Below, piece after piece: positions 8,940 through 17,634 of a stretch of 64,000 nt of DNA (positions are counted from its first letter, which is position 1; every line of letters starts with the position of its first letter). This DNA comes from Flavobacterium gawalongense (GTDB lineage Bacteria > Bacteroidota > Bacteroidia > Flavobacteriales > Flavobacteriaceae). The translations under genes were made by a program, and so were the position numbers. A model generated the notes under the pieces. That model saw only the letters and a list, made by a program, of their open reading frames with translations. It ran no database searches and was not told the DNA's origin. Location: NCBI RefSeq assembly GCF_007097265.1, contig NZ_VJZP01000006.1, positions 91,981 through 155,980 of the forward strand, read 5' to 3'.

Positions 8940-9605
8940 ATGAATGAAATAACTATTGATTGTGTAATATTTGGTTTTGATAGAGGAAGTCTCGAAGTAC
9001 TTTTAGTGGAGCAAGGAGAAGGTACCGGTATGATAAAATGGGGGCTTCCATCTGGTCTCATTAAAAGGGAGGAAAGTACTGATAATGCTGCACATAGATT
9101 ATTAGAAGAGTTTAGAATGTTTGACAATATATTTTTAGAGCAGTTGAAGGCTTTTGGAGATCCCAATCGTTTTCCATTAAGGCGAGTTATTACCATAGGT
9201 TATTATGCTTTAGTAAATCGAGAAAAATATAATGTAAATGCTAGTTTTACCACTTCACATGCGAAGTGGTATAAAATTAAGGATATACCGGATTTAATTT
9301 ACGATCACAATGAAATTTTAGCTTTTAGCTTAAAGCAGTTGCGTAATCGGGTTCGTCAGGCTCCTATAGGTTTTAATCTTTTACCTGAAAAATTTACATT
9401 ATTGGAACTTTTGCATCTTTACGAAGAGATTCTGGGTGTAGCAACAGATAAATCTAATTTTCGCAGAAAGATTTTAAGCAAGAAGTTATTGCTTCCCTTG
9501 GATGAAGAACAACAAAATGTTTCCCATCGGGCTGCAAAGTTGTACAAATTTGATTCTAAAGTTTATGAAAAATTGACTCAAAAAGGATTTAGTTTTGATT
9601 TTTAA
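8940..9605 (+). CDS. NrtR/AraR-type transcriptional regulator with Nudix-like sensor domain
   Basis: 221 residues from ATG at 8940. Residues 1-140 have a Nudix fold (ITIDCVIFGFDRGSLEVLLV, WGLPSGLI), but the Nudix box GLIKREESTDNAAHRLLEEF departs from Gx5Ex7REUxEExGU at the RE pair, as is usual in regulators that use the fold to bind a ligand instead of hydrolysing it. The C-terminal 80 residues (NLLPEKFTLLELLHLYEEIL, FRRKIL) match the winged helix of the NrtR family. I chose 8940 because the in-frame ATG at 8883 lies in the inverted repeat. Position after xylBA suggests a pentose-responsive regulator, as AraR is for arabinose in Bacteroides; the ligand is inferred. Confidence 0.85.
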   Translation: MNEITIDCVIFGFDRGSLEVLLVEQGEGTGMIKWGLPSGLIKREESTDNAAHRLLEEFRMFDNIFLEQLKAFGDPNRFPLRRVITIGYYALVNREKYNVNASFTTSHAKWYKIKDIPDLIYDHNEILAFSLKQLRNRVRQAPIGFNLLPEKFTLLELLHLYEEILGVATDKSNFRRKILSKKLLLPLDEEQQNVSHRAAKLYKFDSKVYEKLTQKGFSFDF

Positions 9606-10023
9606 TTAAGAAATCAATATAAAAACCTTTCGGTTCTGAAAATGTAAATAGTTAAAACAAACTTGATTTAGCTTCTGGTGTAAATATCTTATAAAATAAA
9701 AAATGTTTTAAAGGATTGCTAAATATTAAAATTCATATTCTTTTAGTTAAAGAAAAACAATATTTATTAAAAAAATAGATAAGGATATGAAGAGCTTTAA
9801 GTTCCGAAGGATACTTACTCAGCTTAATGTTTTAAGGCAAGAAAGGAGACCCTATCAGGATAATTTTGGAACTTATTGTTTTTTGATAATATAGCGAAGT
9901 GCTGACTATTTCGTAAAAATTGGTTTGATTGGCATTAGTAGTGTTTTTTTAAGTTTCCGTACTCAATTTTACTTTATTAATATTAAAAAAGGTTTTATGA
10001 CTGGAAAGTGGTGGTCAATTTGA
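9606..10023. other. Spacer without recognisable genes, next to a mobile-element junction
   Basis: 418 nt of AT-rich sequence. A short open frame from ATG at 9787 (KSFKFRRILTQLNVLRQERR and on) has no recognised family. The right end, around 10005-10035, reads TGGTCAATTTGACCG followed by a T-rich run, resembling the terminal sequences of some Bacteroidota insertion elements, and lies exactly where the recombinase frame below is cut off. Element type is uncertain. Confidence 0.35.
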
Positions 10024-10962
10024 CCGTTTTTTCCATTTAATAGGGGCGGTAATAGCGCAATCGAAAGAATACTTGCAAATCCTATTTATGCAGGGTTATT
10101 ACATGTTGAGGCTTTTAAAGAACACCCTGGAGGACTTTTTCCGGGGATACATGAGCCTATAATTGATATTACAACATGGCAGATGGTACAACGTAAAATG
10201 AAAAAGCCTGAAAAAGTAAAAACGGTAATAGACGACGAAATTCCTTTAAGAGGAATATTAAAATGTCATTGTGGCAATATTTTAACTGGTGCTCCTTCTC
10301 GTGGTAAATCGGGGAAATATTTCTATTATTATAAATGTAGATGTCCCAAGCATAATAATATAAGTGCACTTAAAGCACACACTCAATTACTAGGTGCTTT
10401 TGAATTGATGAGCATTTCGGATAAAATGCTAAAGGACATTAAGAATAGCTGCACTTTGTCAATAGAAAAGGAGATTAAAAGTAATGGTGAAAAGGTGATA
10501 CTTAAAAAGGAGGAACTGGTAGATGTAGAAGCAAAGTTATATACACTTGAGGAAAAGTGGATCAGTAACGAAATTTCAAGAGAAACATACAACAGATGGT
10601 ACGCTACCTATAATTACTCTTCTTTAAATCTAAAAGGAGCGATTGAACGGCTGAGTACCAATGTAGGGGACGTATATAAAATCTTGCAGAAAAATATGGA
10701 TTTACTTACCGACATACCTTATGTTTATACTAAATCGACAACTCTGCAAAAAAGGGAATTTATAAGTATGGTGTTCGACACCAACTTATACTATGAAGAA
10801 GGGGTGTATCGAACACCTACTATGTCAAGTATATTTTCTCGTAATTACCTGTTAATGAGAGATGAATGGTGTCTTATTTATGAAAAAAAACGGGATGATT
10901 TGTTAATCATCCCGTCGAGTGGAGTCGCCGAGAATCGAACCCGGGTCCAAACAAGCAACTAA
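10024..10962 (+). pseudogene. Large serine recombinase, N-terminus missing
   Basis: A single frame open from 10024; recognisable homology starts near 10045 (NSAIERILANPIYAGLLHVE, then GLFPGIHEPIID), the end of the Recombinase domain. It continues through a zinc-ribbon (LKCHCGNILTGAP with KCRCP) and a coiled-coil region to a stop at 10962. The catalytic resolvase domain with the nucleophilic Ser is absent upstream, so it cannot act as a recombinase. The last 15 codons are the 3' end of ssrA read in reverse (SSGVAENRTRVQTSN) and the frame also runs through the tmRNA terminator, so the element carrying this gene is fused to the tmRNA gene at its attachment site. An internal ATG at 10183 would give a 259-residue product. 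Confidence 0.8.
10883..10914 (-). terminator. tmRNA terminator
   Basis: On the minus strand CGGGATGATT, a 4-nt loop and AATCATCCCG are followed by eight T. It starts 6 nt after the mature tmRNA 3' end. The same bases are read as codons by the recombinase fragment on the plus strand. Confidence 0.85.
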
Positions 10963-11313
10963 AAGGCTTTCTACGCGTTTATTTCCTGATTAGATTTTCG
11001 ATATTGTGCTTGGCCAGAAACAGCCACACGATACTTATCTTCTTAATTTCGAAATCCACCCGAAGCTTATGGAAATCTAGGTTTATTTTTACGGTTCCCC
11101 TAAATTGACCGCCACAAACCAAGGCTTTCAAGGAGAATCCAGCTTTCCTATCTGATAGGAACGTGGCTTAATCGTACTATAATTCGGATTATGCAGCTAA
11201 AGCGTAGTTATTTTCGCCGTGTAAAAGTGTAAGATCTTATATTTACGAGCAAGGTCTCAATGCTCGACGTGCTTACTTATCAATTCGACTTGCTGTCAAA
11301 ACCAGTCGACCCC
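10920..11313 (-). ncRNA. ssrA: tmRNA (transfer-messenger RNA)
   Basis: Rescues stalled ribosomes and tags the nascent peptide. The 5' end GGGGTCGACTGG and the 3' end GGCGACTCC form a 7-bp acceptor stem including one G-U pair; the TGG and TTCGATTC of the tRNA-like domain are present. The tag frame at 11218-11189 reads GGC as resume codon and encodes GENNYALAA then TAA. After the discriminator A the genome reads CTC, so CCA is added later. Total length 394 nt suits a one-piece tmRNA. Its 3' end is overlapped by the recombinase frame, a common integration target. Confidence 0.95.
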
Positions 11314-11352
11314 TTTTTTATTTCAAAATTCAAAATATGAATTTTGAGTTTG

Positions 11353-11360
11353 CAAATGTA
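11353..11360 (-). promoter_or_regulatory. Candidate -7 element for ssrA
   Basis: Minus-strand TACATTTG fits TAnnTTTG and lies 39 nt upstream of the mature 5' end, which would give a short precursor leader for RNase P to remove. No clear -33 TTG at the expected spacing. Confidence 0.4.
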
Positions 11361-11423
11361 CAATTTTAAACTTGAATTAGTACTGCTAAACTCTCAACTC
11401 TATTACAAAAATCATTCCCTTTT

Positions 11424-12629
11424 TTATTCGTCTTTTATTCTGAACGGATAATCACCAAATAAAACAGCCAATTTCCTAACATCGTATGTTTTTCGGGTAA
11501 ATTTATTGGATAGTGCTATAATGGTAACACTCTCTTTTCTCAAGGTGATGTAGGATGACGTATTGCCATGCCACCAACCGTTGTGAAAATAAAAATTTTG
11601 TCCCGTATCCCAATTGACCATCCGAATACCAAGACCATAATTTTTAGTCCCTTTACGCTCATTGCTGTATCCTTTATATACTTGACTTTGCAGCTTTGGT
11701 GTTAAAAAAGAAGAACTATTTCTGGCTCTGTCAAATTTCAATAAATCCCGTGGTGTGGAATAGATATTTTTATCACCATAAACCGCATCTAAATAATCCT
11801 TGCCAATTTCAACTTTATTTCCTTTATAAGAGGTAACTGCTGTGTCTTTATCTCTTTCATAATCAAAAACATAGGTATTTTTCATCCCAAGTGGTTCAAA
11901 AATGATTTGTTTCATGGCATCTTTGTAAGGGAGTTTTGTTACTTTTTCAATTATTAATGCCAACATGGCATAATTAGTATTACAGTAGCTAAAACGGGTA
12001 TCGGTTTTGAATTCTAAACCAATATCCTTAGTTGCCATAATAGTCAGGATATCTTGATTGGTAAGTATGTTGTGTCTGTCCCAAATCAATTTATCACGAT
12101 CTGTAAAATAGGCATAATTACGCATCCCACTTCTGTGATTCAGCAATGTTTTGATAGTTACATCCGGATAAGGAAACTCTTTCAAGATGGTATTTACTTT
12201 TTGATCTAAATCTATTCTTTTGGCATTTACTAATTTTAAGATAGCCGTTGCGGTAATGACTTTACTCACTGATGCAATATGTAGCGGTGTCGATTTAGTA
12301 ATTAATGTTTTATTCCTAAAATTAGAGTAGCCTTCATATTTTTCATAAATAATTTGGCCGTTTTTAGCTACCAGAAAACTACCGTTAGCACTATTATTGG
12401 ACCAATTTTTATTGTAAAAAGCATCAACAGCCCTTTTTTTAGTATCGATGTATTCAGCAGTTAGTTTAGGAAGATCATTTATTAAAGGTTTCATCTTAGG
12501 CAATGTACTCTTTGGGAGTTGGGCATCACTTAATTCTGTTTTCTTTTTCTCTTTGGTACAAGAACTCAAAACGATTATCAAGATGAGTATTTGTAGTATA
12601 TTTGCTTTTTTTATAAATTTCATTTTCAT
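11424..12629 (-). CDS. Beta-lactamase-fold serine hydrolase, lipoprotein
   Basis: Class C beta-lactamase/penicillin-binding-like hydrolase; family members include D-aminopeptidases and esterases, so resistance should not be assumed. 401 residues from ATG at 12629. The frame opens at 12659, but a -7 box lies inside that extension, so the later start (MKMKFIKK) is preferred; 12623 is possible. Lipobox LIIVLSSC gives a lipidated Cys. Catalytic motifs: SVSK (SxxK) in HIASVSKVITATA, YCN (YxN) in RFSYCNTNYAML, and HNGWWHG in place of KTG. Monocistronic between ssrA and the next divergent gene. Substrate unknown. Confidence 0.85.
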   Translation of the reverse strand: MKMKFIKKANILQILILIIVLSSCTKEKKKTELSDAQLPKSTLPKMKPLINDLPKLTAEYIDTKKRAVDAFYNKNWSNNSANGSFLVAKNGQIIYEKYEGYSNFRNKTLITKSTPLHIASVSKVITATAILKLVNAKRIDLDQKVNTILKEFPYPDVTIKTLLNHRSGMRNYAYFTDRDKLIWDRHNILTNQDILTIMATKDIGLEFKTDTRFSYCNTNYAMLALIIEKVTKLPYKDAMKQIIFEPLGMKNTYVFDYERDKDTAVTSYKGNKVEIGKDYLDAVYGDKNIYSTPRDLLKFDRARNSSSFLTPKLQSQVYKGYSNERKGTKNYGLGIRMVNWDTGQNFYFHNGWWHGNTSSYITLRKESVTIIALSNKFTRKTYDVRKLAVLFGDYPFRIKDE

Positions 12630-12642
12630 AGTGCTAGAAAGA

Positions 12643-12650
12643 CAAATATA
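12643..12650 (-). promoter_or_regulatory. -7 element of the serine hydrolase gene
   Basis: Minus-strand TATATTTG, 14 nt before the ATG at 12629, implying a very short leader. It rules out the upstream in-frame ATG at 12659 as the main start. Confidence 0.5.
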
Positions 12651-12808
12651 TAGAATCAATCCCTTTTGATTCCTCTTTTTTCCGAAACCTTAACACTATT
12701 TTATCAACGTTTTATAAATGCTGTTTTGTATCATTTTGGACATCAGCTTTTAATGGCTTATGACTTGTAAAATTATTTAAAAAAGAAAGCCAATTTATTT
12801 AAAATTGT

Positions 12809-12816
12809 TATATTTG
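12809..12816 (+). promoter_or_regulatory. -7 element of the dehydrogenase gene at 12863
   Basis: TATATTTG lies 46 nt before the start codon, inside the near-palindrome TTGTTATATTTGTAACAA (12805-12822), which could be a regulator site. Confidence 0.5.
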
Positions 12817-12862
12817 TAACAAATAATACAAAATAAGTTATATTAATATAAAAGTACAGAAA

Positions 12863-14065
12863 ATGAAATTCGGAATTATAAAAGAAAGAAAAAACCCACC
12901 AGACAGAAGAGTTGTTTTTTCACCAGATGAATTGGCAAGATTAAAACAGCTTTATCAGGGAGTTTCTATAAAAGTGGAACATTCCGATATTCGAATTTTT
13001 ACAGATGAGGAATATAAAAAACTTGGGATTGAAGTTACAAATGACATCAGTGATTGTGATGTTTTATTTGGTGTAAAAGAAATTCCTGTGGAAGACTTAA
13101 TCCCTAATAAAGCGTATTTCTTTTTTTCGCATACCATAAAAAAACAACCATACAACAGAAAATTGTTGCAAGCCATACTCGAAAAAAACATTGATTTATA
13201 CGATCATGAAACCATCGTGGATTCCCATAATCGCAGGTTAATTGGTTTTGGACGCTATGCCGGAATTGTAGGGGTTTATAACAGTATTCGCGCTTTTGGA
13301 ATAAAATTCGAATTGTTCAAATTGCCAAAGGCAGATACACTTTCTGGTAAAGAAGCACTAATCGCTCATTTAAAACGATTGATATTGCCGCCTTTAAAAT
13401 TTGTGATTACGGGTACCGGAAAAGTGGGTAATGGAGCAAAAGAAGTTCTGGATGCTATAAAAGTAAAGGAAGTTTCGGTTGAAAATTATTTGACAAAGAA
13501 TTATTCACAACCCGTTTATACTCAAATTGATGTTTTAGAATACAACAAACGTAAAGATGGGAAGATATTGGATTTTAAAGATTTTTATACTAATCCACAA
13601 GATTACGTATCCAATTTTGAACGATTTACTAAAGTTTCCGATATCTATATTACAGGGCATTTTTATGCCAATGAAGCTCCGGTTATTCTTACACGCGAAA
13701 TGCTGCAGTCGAAAGATTGCAAAATTAAAGTCGTTGCGGATATTTCTTGTGATGTCAATGGTCCAATAGCCTGTACGCAAAGAGCATCAACAATTGCGGA
13801 ACCTTTATATGGATATTTGCCCAGTGAAAATAAAGAAGTTGATATCTTTCATCCCGCTGCAATTGTTGTAATGGCAGTTGATAATTTACCATGCGAATTG
13901 CCAAAGGATGCCAGTATAGGTTTTGGTGAAATGTTTATGGAGCATGTAATACCTGCTTTTTTCAATGGAGATGCTGATGGTATTCTTCAAAGAGCCAAGA
14001 TAACCGAAAAAGGAAAATTGACTCCAAGATTTAGTTATTTGCAGGATTATGTAGATGCTGAATAA
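12863..14065 (+). CDS. NAD(P)-dependent oxidoreductase, alanine/saccharopine dehydrogenase-like
   Basis: 400-residue enzyme of the AlaDH/PNT N-domain superfamily. The start KFGIIKERKNPPDRRVVFSP, the block FFFSHTIKKQPYNRKLLQAI, then LYDHE and LIGFGRYAGIVGVYNSIRAFG are closest in pattern to saccharopine dehydrogenase-like members. The nucleotide-binding loop reads VITGTGKVGNGAKEVL at about residue 177. Flavobacterial genomes often label this protein alanine dehydrogenase; I cannot separate the two by eye. It is single-gene with its own promoter and a strong terminator. Confidence 0.75.
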   Translation: MKFGIIKERKNPPDRRVVFSPDELARLKQLYQGVSIKVEHSDIRIFTDEEYKKLGIEVTNDISDCDVLFGVKEIPVEDLIPNKAYFFFSHTIKKQPYNRKLLQAILEKNIDLYDHETIVDSHNRRLIGFGRYAGIVGVYNSIRAFGIKFELFKLPKADTLSGKEALIAHLKRLILPPLKFVITGTGKVGNGAKEVLDAIKVKEVSVENYLTKNYSQPVYTQIDVLEYNKRKDGKILDFKDFYTNPQDYVSNFERFTKVSDIYITGHFYANEAPVILTREMLQSKDCKIKVVADISCDVNGPIACTQRASTIAEPLYGYLPSENKEVDIFHPAAIVVMAVDNLPCELPKDASIGFGEMFMEHVIPAFFNGDADGILQRAKITEKGKLTPRFSYLQDYVDAE

Positions 14066-14087
14066 AGAATATAATTTTTTAAGAAGA

Positions 14088-14117
14088 AACCGAGTTAGTG
14101 ATAGCTCGGTTTTTTTT
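14088..14117 (+). terminator. Terminator after the dehydrogenase gene
   Basis: ACCGAG, 10-nt loop, CTCGGT, then eight T, 24 nt after the stop codon. Confidence 0.85.
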
Positions 14118-14174
14118 GTGGAATTTTATAAATGAAACATGATTAATCTCATAAAACGGATTATTATTTCTGTA

Positions 14175-14182
14175 TACCTTTG
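14175..14182 (+). promoter_or_regulatory. -7 element of corA
   Basis: TACCTTTG matches TAnnTTTG, 112 nt before the corA start. The long leader might carry regulation; I saw no recognised Mg-sensing riboswitch in it. Confidence 0.4.
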
Positions 14183-14293
14183 TTTTTCAAAATAAATCAA
14201 TAAGATAATATTCATTTTTATGAATGCCAAATTCATAAAGTAGTCATTCATTGATAAAAGTTTTTTGTAATATTACTACATAAATCAGTTGGA

Positions 14294-15364
14294 ATGAGAA
14301 AAATTAAATACAAGAAAGGAAGGAAACTGCAACCTTATAATTTGGAATATACTGGTATTCATAAAAATAAGGAGTCGGAAATGCAGTTGTTTGTATATGA
14401 TAATTTAGATTTGATAGAATATGAAGATTTTAAAGTTTCCGATTTAGACAAATTTATCAATGTCCAAAAAACCAATTGGATTAACATACACGGATTAAAT
14501 AATGTTGAGTGGTTGAAGTCTATTGGCGCTTATTTTAAAATAGATAATTTCATGTTAGCCGACATTTTGAATACGACGCGAAGAACTAAACTGGAAGAGT
14601 CTCAGGACAGTTTATTCTTTAATATAAAATCACTGTTACCTGCAGGAAATTCCGATAATATAAGTGTGGAGCAAATTAGTTTTTTGATAAAAGACGGCAT
14701 TCTTGTTTCTTTTCAAGAAAAGCGAAGTGATTTTTTTACTCATATTAGAGAACGTATTCGAACACATTCAGGGATTGTCAGAACAAAAAAAGCCGATTAT
14801 TTGTTGTACATTCTTTTGGATGCCATCATGGAAAATTTCTACATAACCATAGAAAATGAAGAAGATAAGGTGGAAGAATTGATTAACCTTACCAAGGAAA
14901 GTGCGGATCCTTTAATTCTGGAAAGAATTGAAAAACACAGGGATAATTTTAATTTTCTGAAACGATCCATTATACCACTTCGGGATTCTTTGTACGATAT
15001 TAAAAGCATAAAAGACGATAATGTGTTTAATGCCATGGAAGCGGATAATTTTAGTTTTTTTACCCGATTGCATCAAAAGAGCTTAGAACTTTTAGAACAA
15101 ATAGAATCTGATATGGGTTCACTGGAGAGTGCTTCTAATTTCTTTTTCTCGGCACAAACCCATAAGATGAATGAGATTATGAAAACGCTGACTATTGTGT
15201 CGGCGATATTTATTCCGCTAACTTTTATTGTGGGGGTTTATGGAATGAATTTTGAATATATGCCGGAGCTTAAACGGCACTATGGTTATCATACTGTTGT
15301 GGGCGCTATGTTTTTAATAGTAGTTGGGATGATTATTTATTTTAAAAAACGTCGTTGGTTTTAG
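14294..15364 (+). CDS. corA: CorA-type magnesium/divalent cation transporter
   Basis: Pentameric inner-membrane Mg2+/Co2+ channel. 356 residues: long cytoplasmic N-domain with the WINIHGLNNVEWL region, a helical stalk rich in charged residues, and two C-terminal membrane helices. The signature GMN lies in VGVYGMNFEYMPEL after the first membrane helix (TIVSAIFIPLTFIVGVYGMN), with the second helix VVGAMFLIVVGMIIYF and a basic tail KKRRWF. It precedes pta by 55 nt without a visible terminator, so read-through is possible. Confidence 0.93.
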   Translation: MRKIKYKKGRKLQPYNLEYTGIHKNKESEMQLFVYDNLDLIEYEDFKVSDLDKFINVQKTNWINIHGLNNVEWLKSIGAYFKIDNFMLADILNTTRRTKLEESQDSLFFNIKSLLPAGNSDNISVEQISFLIKDGILVSFQEKRSDFFTHIRERIRTHSGIVRTKKADYLLYILLDAIMENFYITIENEEDKVEELINLTKESADPLILERIEKHRDNFNFLKRSIIPLRDSLYDIKSIKDDNVFNAMEADNFSFFTRLHQKSLELLEQIESDMGSLESASNFFFSAQTHKMNEIMKTLTIVSAIFIPLTFIVGVYGMNFEYMPELKRHYGYHTVVGAMFLIVVGMIIYFKKRRWF

Positions 15365-15419
15365 TAATTAAAAATATAACTATCCGATTTATTTTGGAAT
15401 TAAATTAAAAAATAAAAAA

Positions 15420-17513
15420 ATGAATAAGGCCATATATATAGCAACAAGTGAACAAAATAGTGGTAAATCGATTATAACTTTGGGGCTGATGAGTATGCTT
15501 ATTGGCAAAACAGCCAAAGTCGGTTATTTTAGGCCTATTATAGAAGATTTTGAAGAAGGAGGATTTGACAATCATATAGAAACCGTGATTGGTCATTTTG
15601 GGTTGGATATTCAATTTGAAGATGCATATGCTATTACAAAAAGTAAACTAATCAAAAAGAAGAATAAAGGGAAAATAGGTGAGGTCCTTGATTTAATTAT
15701 TGAAAAATACAAGAAATTAGAAGAACATTTCGATTTTGTTTTGGTTGAAGGAACCAGTTTTACTGGGGAAGGAACCGTTATCGAATTAGATATGAATGTT
15801 TTGATTGCCAAAAATCTTGGAATTCCAACTATTATTGTGGGTTCAGGAGTGGGTAAAACATTAGAGGAATTAATCGATAGTTTGTACCTAGTATACGATT
15901 CATTCAAAGTTAAAGAAGTAGAAGTTTTGGCCGTTATTGCGAATAAAGTCGAACCTGAAAACATTGAATTGGTGACTACTGGTTTAAGAAAAAGTTTACC
16001 GGAGAGTGTATTAGTGAATTCAATTCCTTTAATTTTAAATTTGAATAATCCCACAATTCAAGAAATTGTAAACAAATTAGATGCTAAAGTTTTATTTGGT
16101 TCCGCTTATTTAAACAATCAGACAGGTAATTTTAGTGTGGGTGCCATGCAGCTTTGTAATTACTTGTTGCACTTGAAAGAAAATAGTCTGGTGATTACGC
16201 CCGGAGACAGAGCCGACATTATTCTTGGTGCATTGCAAGCGAATGAATCGGTAAATTATCCAACAATTTCGGGAATACTTCTTACGGGAAATATATTACC
16301 TGAAGTTAGTATTTTAAAATTGATAGAAGGACTTTCTCCTGTTGTTCCCATTTTTGCTGTAGAGGAAGGAACGTATTATATTACCAATAAAATAGGTTCC
16401 ATTAAATCCAAAATTTACGCTAACAACAAACAAAAGATTGAAACTTCCATAAACACTTTCGAAAAGTATGTAGACTTAGATAATTTGGCTGAAAAGCTAA
16501 TTACTTTTGAAGCTGAGGGAATGACGCCAAAAATGTTCCAATACAACTTAGTAAAAAGAGCCAGAAAGTATAGAAAACATATTGTTTTACCGGAAGGGAA
16601 TGACGAAAGAATCATTATTGCGGCTTCGCGATTATTAGCGATGGATGTGGTTGATATTTCGATTATTGGGAACAAAAAACAAATAGAGAATAAAGTTTCG
16701 GAACTGGGTTTAGCTTTTGATTTTTCTAAAATACACATCATTAATCCAATAGAATCGTTGCATTACGATGATTATGTAAATACGTATTATGAGTTGCGAA
16801 AAGCAAAAAACGTAACTTTAGGAATGGCCAAAGATTTGATGGAAGATGTTTCGTATTTTGGGACGATGATGGTATATAAAGGCGATGCAGACGGAATGGT
16901 TTCCGGCGCGGCACATACCACACAACAAACTATTTTACCAGCCTTGCAATTCATTAAAACAAAACCCAATTCCACTGTGGTTTCTTCCATATTTTTCATG
17001 TGTTTAGAAGACCGGGTTTCTGTTTTTGGGGATTGTGCCATCAATCCAAATCCTACCGCCGAGCAACTGGCAGAAATAGCGATTTCCTCTGCCGAGTCCA
17101 GTTTGGCTTTTGGAATTGAACCAAAAATTGCCATGCTTTCCTATTCATCTGGTTCTTCAGGAAAAGGAGATGAAGTCGATAAAGTAAGAACAGCCACGGA
17201 AATAGTAAGAAAAAAACGTCCAGATTTAAAAATTGAAGGACCTATTCAATATGATGCAGCAGTTGACATGGCTGTCGGAAAAAGTAAAATGCCAAATTCA
17301 GAAGTGGCAGGACAAGCCAGCGTTTTGATTTTTCCGGATTTAAATACGGGAAATAACACGTATAAAGCGGTGCAAAGAGAAACTGGCGCACTAGCAATTG
17401 GTCCAATGTTACAAGGATTGAACAAACCTGTAAATGATTTAAGCCGAGGTTGTACAGTAGATGATATTATAAATACAGTCGTGATTACAGCGATTCAAGC
17501 ACAGGGGCTGTAG
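15420..17513 (+). CDS. pta: Phosphate acetyltransferase (long form with DRTGG domain)
   Basis: Interconverts acetyl-CoA and acetyl phosphate. 697 residues in three parts: an N-terminal P-loop-like domain (AIYIATSEQNSGKSIITLGL at 3-22), a central DRTGG domain (about 210-320) and the C-terminal PTA_PTB catalytic domain (KHIVLPEGNDERIIIAASRL, GDADGMVSGAAHTT, SYSSGSSGKGDEVDKV). This is the Pta layout of E. coli, where the N-terminal part is regulatory. Acetate kinase follows 121 nt later, making the standard acetate overflow/ATP-yielding pair. Confidence 0.96.
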   Translation: MNKAIYIATSEQNSGKSIITLGLMSMLIGKTAKVGYFRPIIEDFEEGGFDNHIETVIGHFGLDIQFEDAYAITKSKLIKKKNKGKIGEVLDLIIEKYKKLEEHFDFVLVEGTSFTGEGTVIELDMNVLIAKNLGIPTIIVGSGVGKTLEELIDSLYLVYDSFKVKEVEVLAVIANKVEPENIELVTTGLRKSLPESVLVNSIPLILNLNNPTIQEIVNKLDAKVLFGSAYLNNQTGNFSVGAMQLCNYLLHLKENSLVITPGDRADIILGALQANESVNYPTISGILLTGNILPEVSILKLIEGLSPVVPIFAVEEGTYYITNKIGSIKSKIYANNKQKIETSINTFEKYVDLDNLAEKLITFEAEGMTPKMFQYNLVKRARKYRKHIVLPEGNDERIIIAASRLLAMDVVDISIIGNKKQIENKVSELGLAFDFSKIHIINPIESLHYDDYVNTYYELRKAKNVTLGMAKDLMEDVSYFGTMMVYKGDADGMVSGAAHTTQQTILPALQFIKTKPNSTVVSSIFFMCLEDRVSVFGDCAINPNPTAEQLAEIAISSAESSLAFGIEPKIAMLSYSSGSSGKGDEVDKVRTATEIVRKKRPDLKIEGPIQYDAAVDMAVGKSKMPNSEVAGQASVLIFPDLNTGNNTYKAVQRETGALAIGPMLQGLNKPVNDLSRGCTVDDIINTVVITAIQAQGL

Positions 17514-17534
17514 TTATGAGTTTAAACTAAGAAT

Positions 17535-17566
17535 AAACAAACAAACAAACAAACAAACAAACAAAC
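17535..17566 (+). repeat. AAAC microsatellite, eight units
   Basis: Eight perfect tandem copies of AAAC in the pta-ackA spacer. Such tetranucleotide tracts can change length by slippage and alter spacing between co-transcribed genes. Confidence 0.9.
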
Positions 17567-17588
17567 ACAAAGTATATCCACCCAGTCT

Positions 17589-17607
17589 CCCTCTCCTTTG
17601 GAGAGGG
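17589..17607. repeat. Small palindromic repeat in the pta-ackA spacer
   Basis: CCCTCTCC-TTT-GGAGAGGG forms an 8-bp hairpin followed by TTGGGGTGAGG. From memory this short GC-rich unit recurs between genes in flavobacteria; only one copy is in the window. Its GC content contrasts with the AT-rich surroundings. Confidence 0.6.
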
Positions 17608-17634
17608 TTGGGGTGAGGAAAAAACTAATAAATA

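Noticed and set aside
10169..10592. Minus-strand frames opposite the recombinase remnant
   Set aside because: The plus strand carries clear recombinase and zinc-ribbon sequence; the opposite frames are shadows.
11424..12629. Antibiotic-resistance beta-lactamase
   Set aside because: SxxK and YxN are present but the third motif is HNG/HG in place of KTG, and the lipoprotein layout is that of the broad serine-hydrolase family; resistance is not supported.
17535..17566. Tandem AAAC units as a CRISPR-like array
   Set aside because: Unit is 4 nt with no spacers; it is a simple microsatellite. No CRISPR repeats or cas genes were seen elsewhere.
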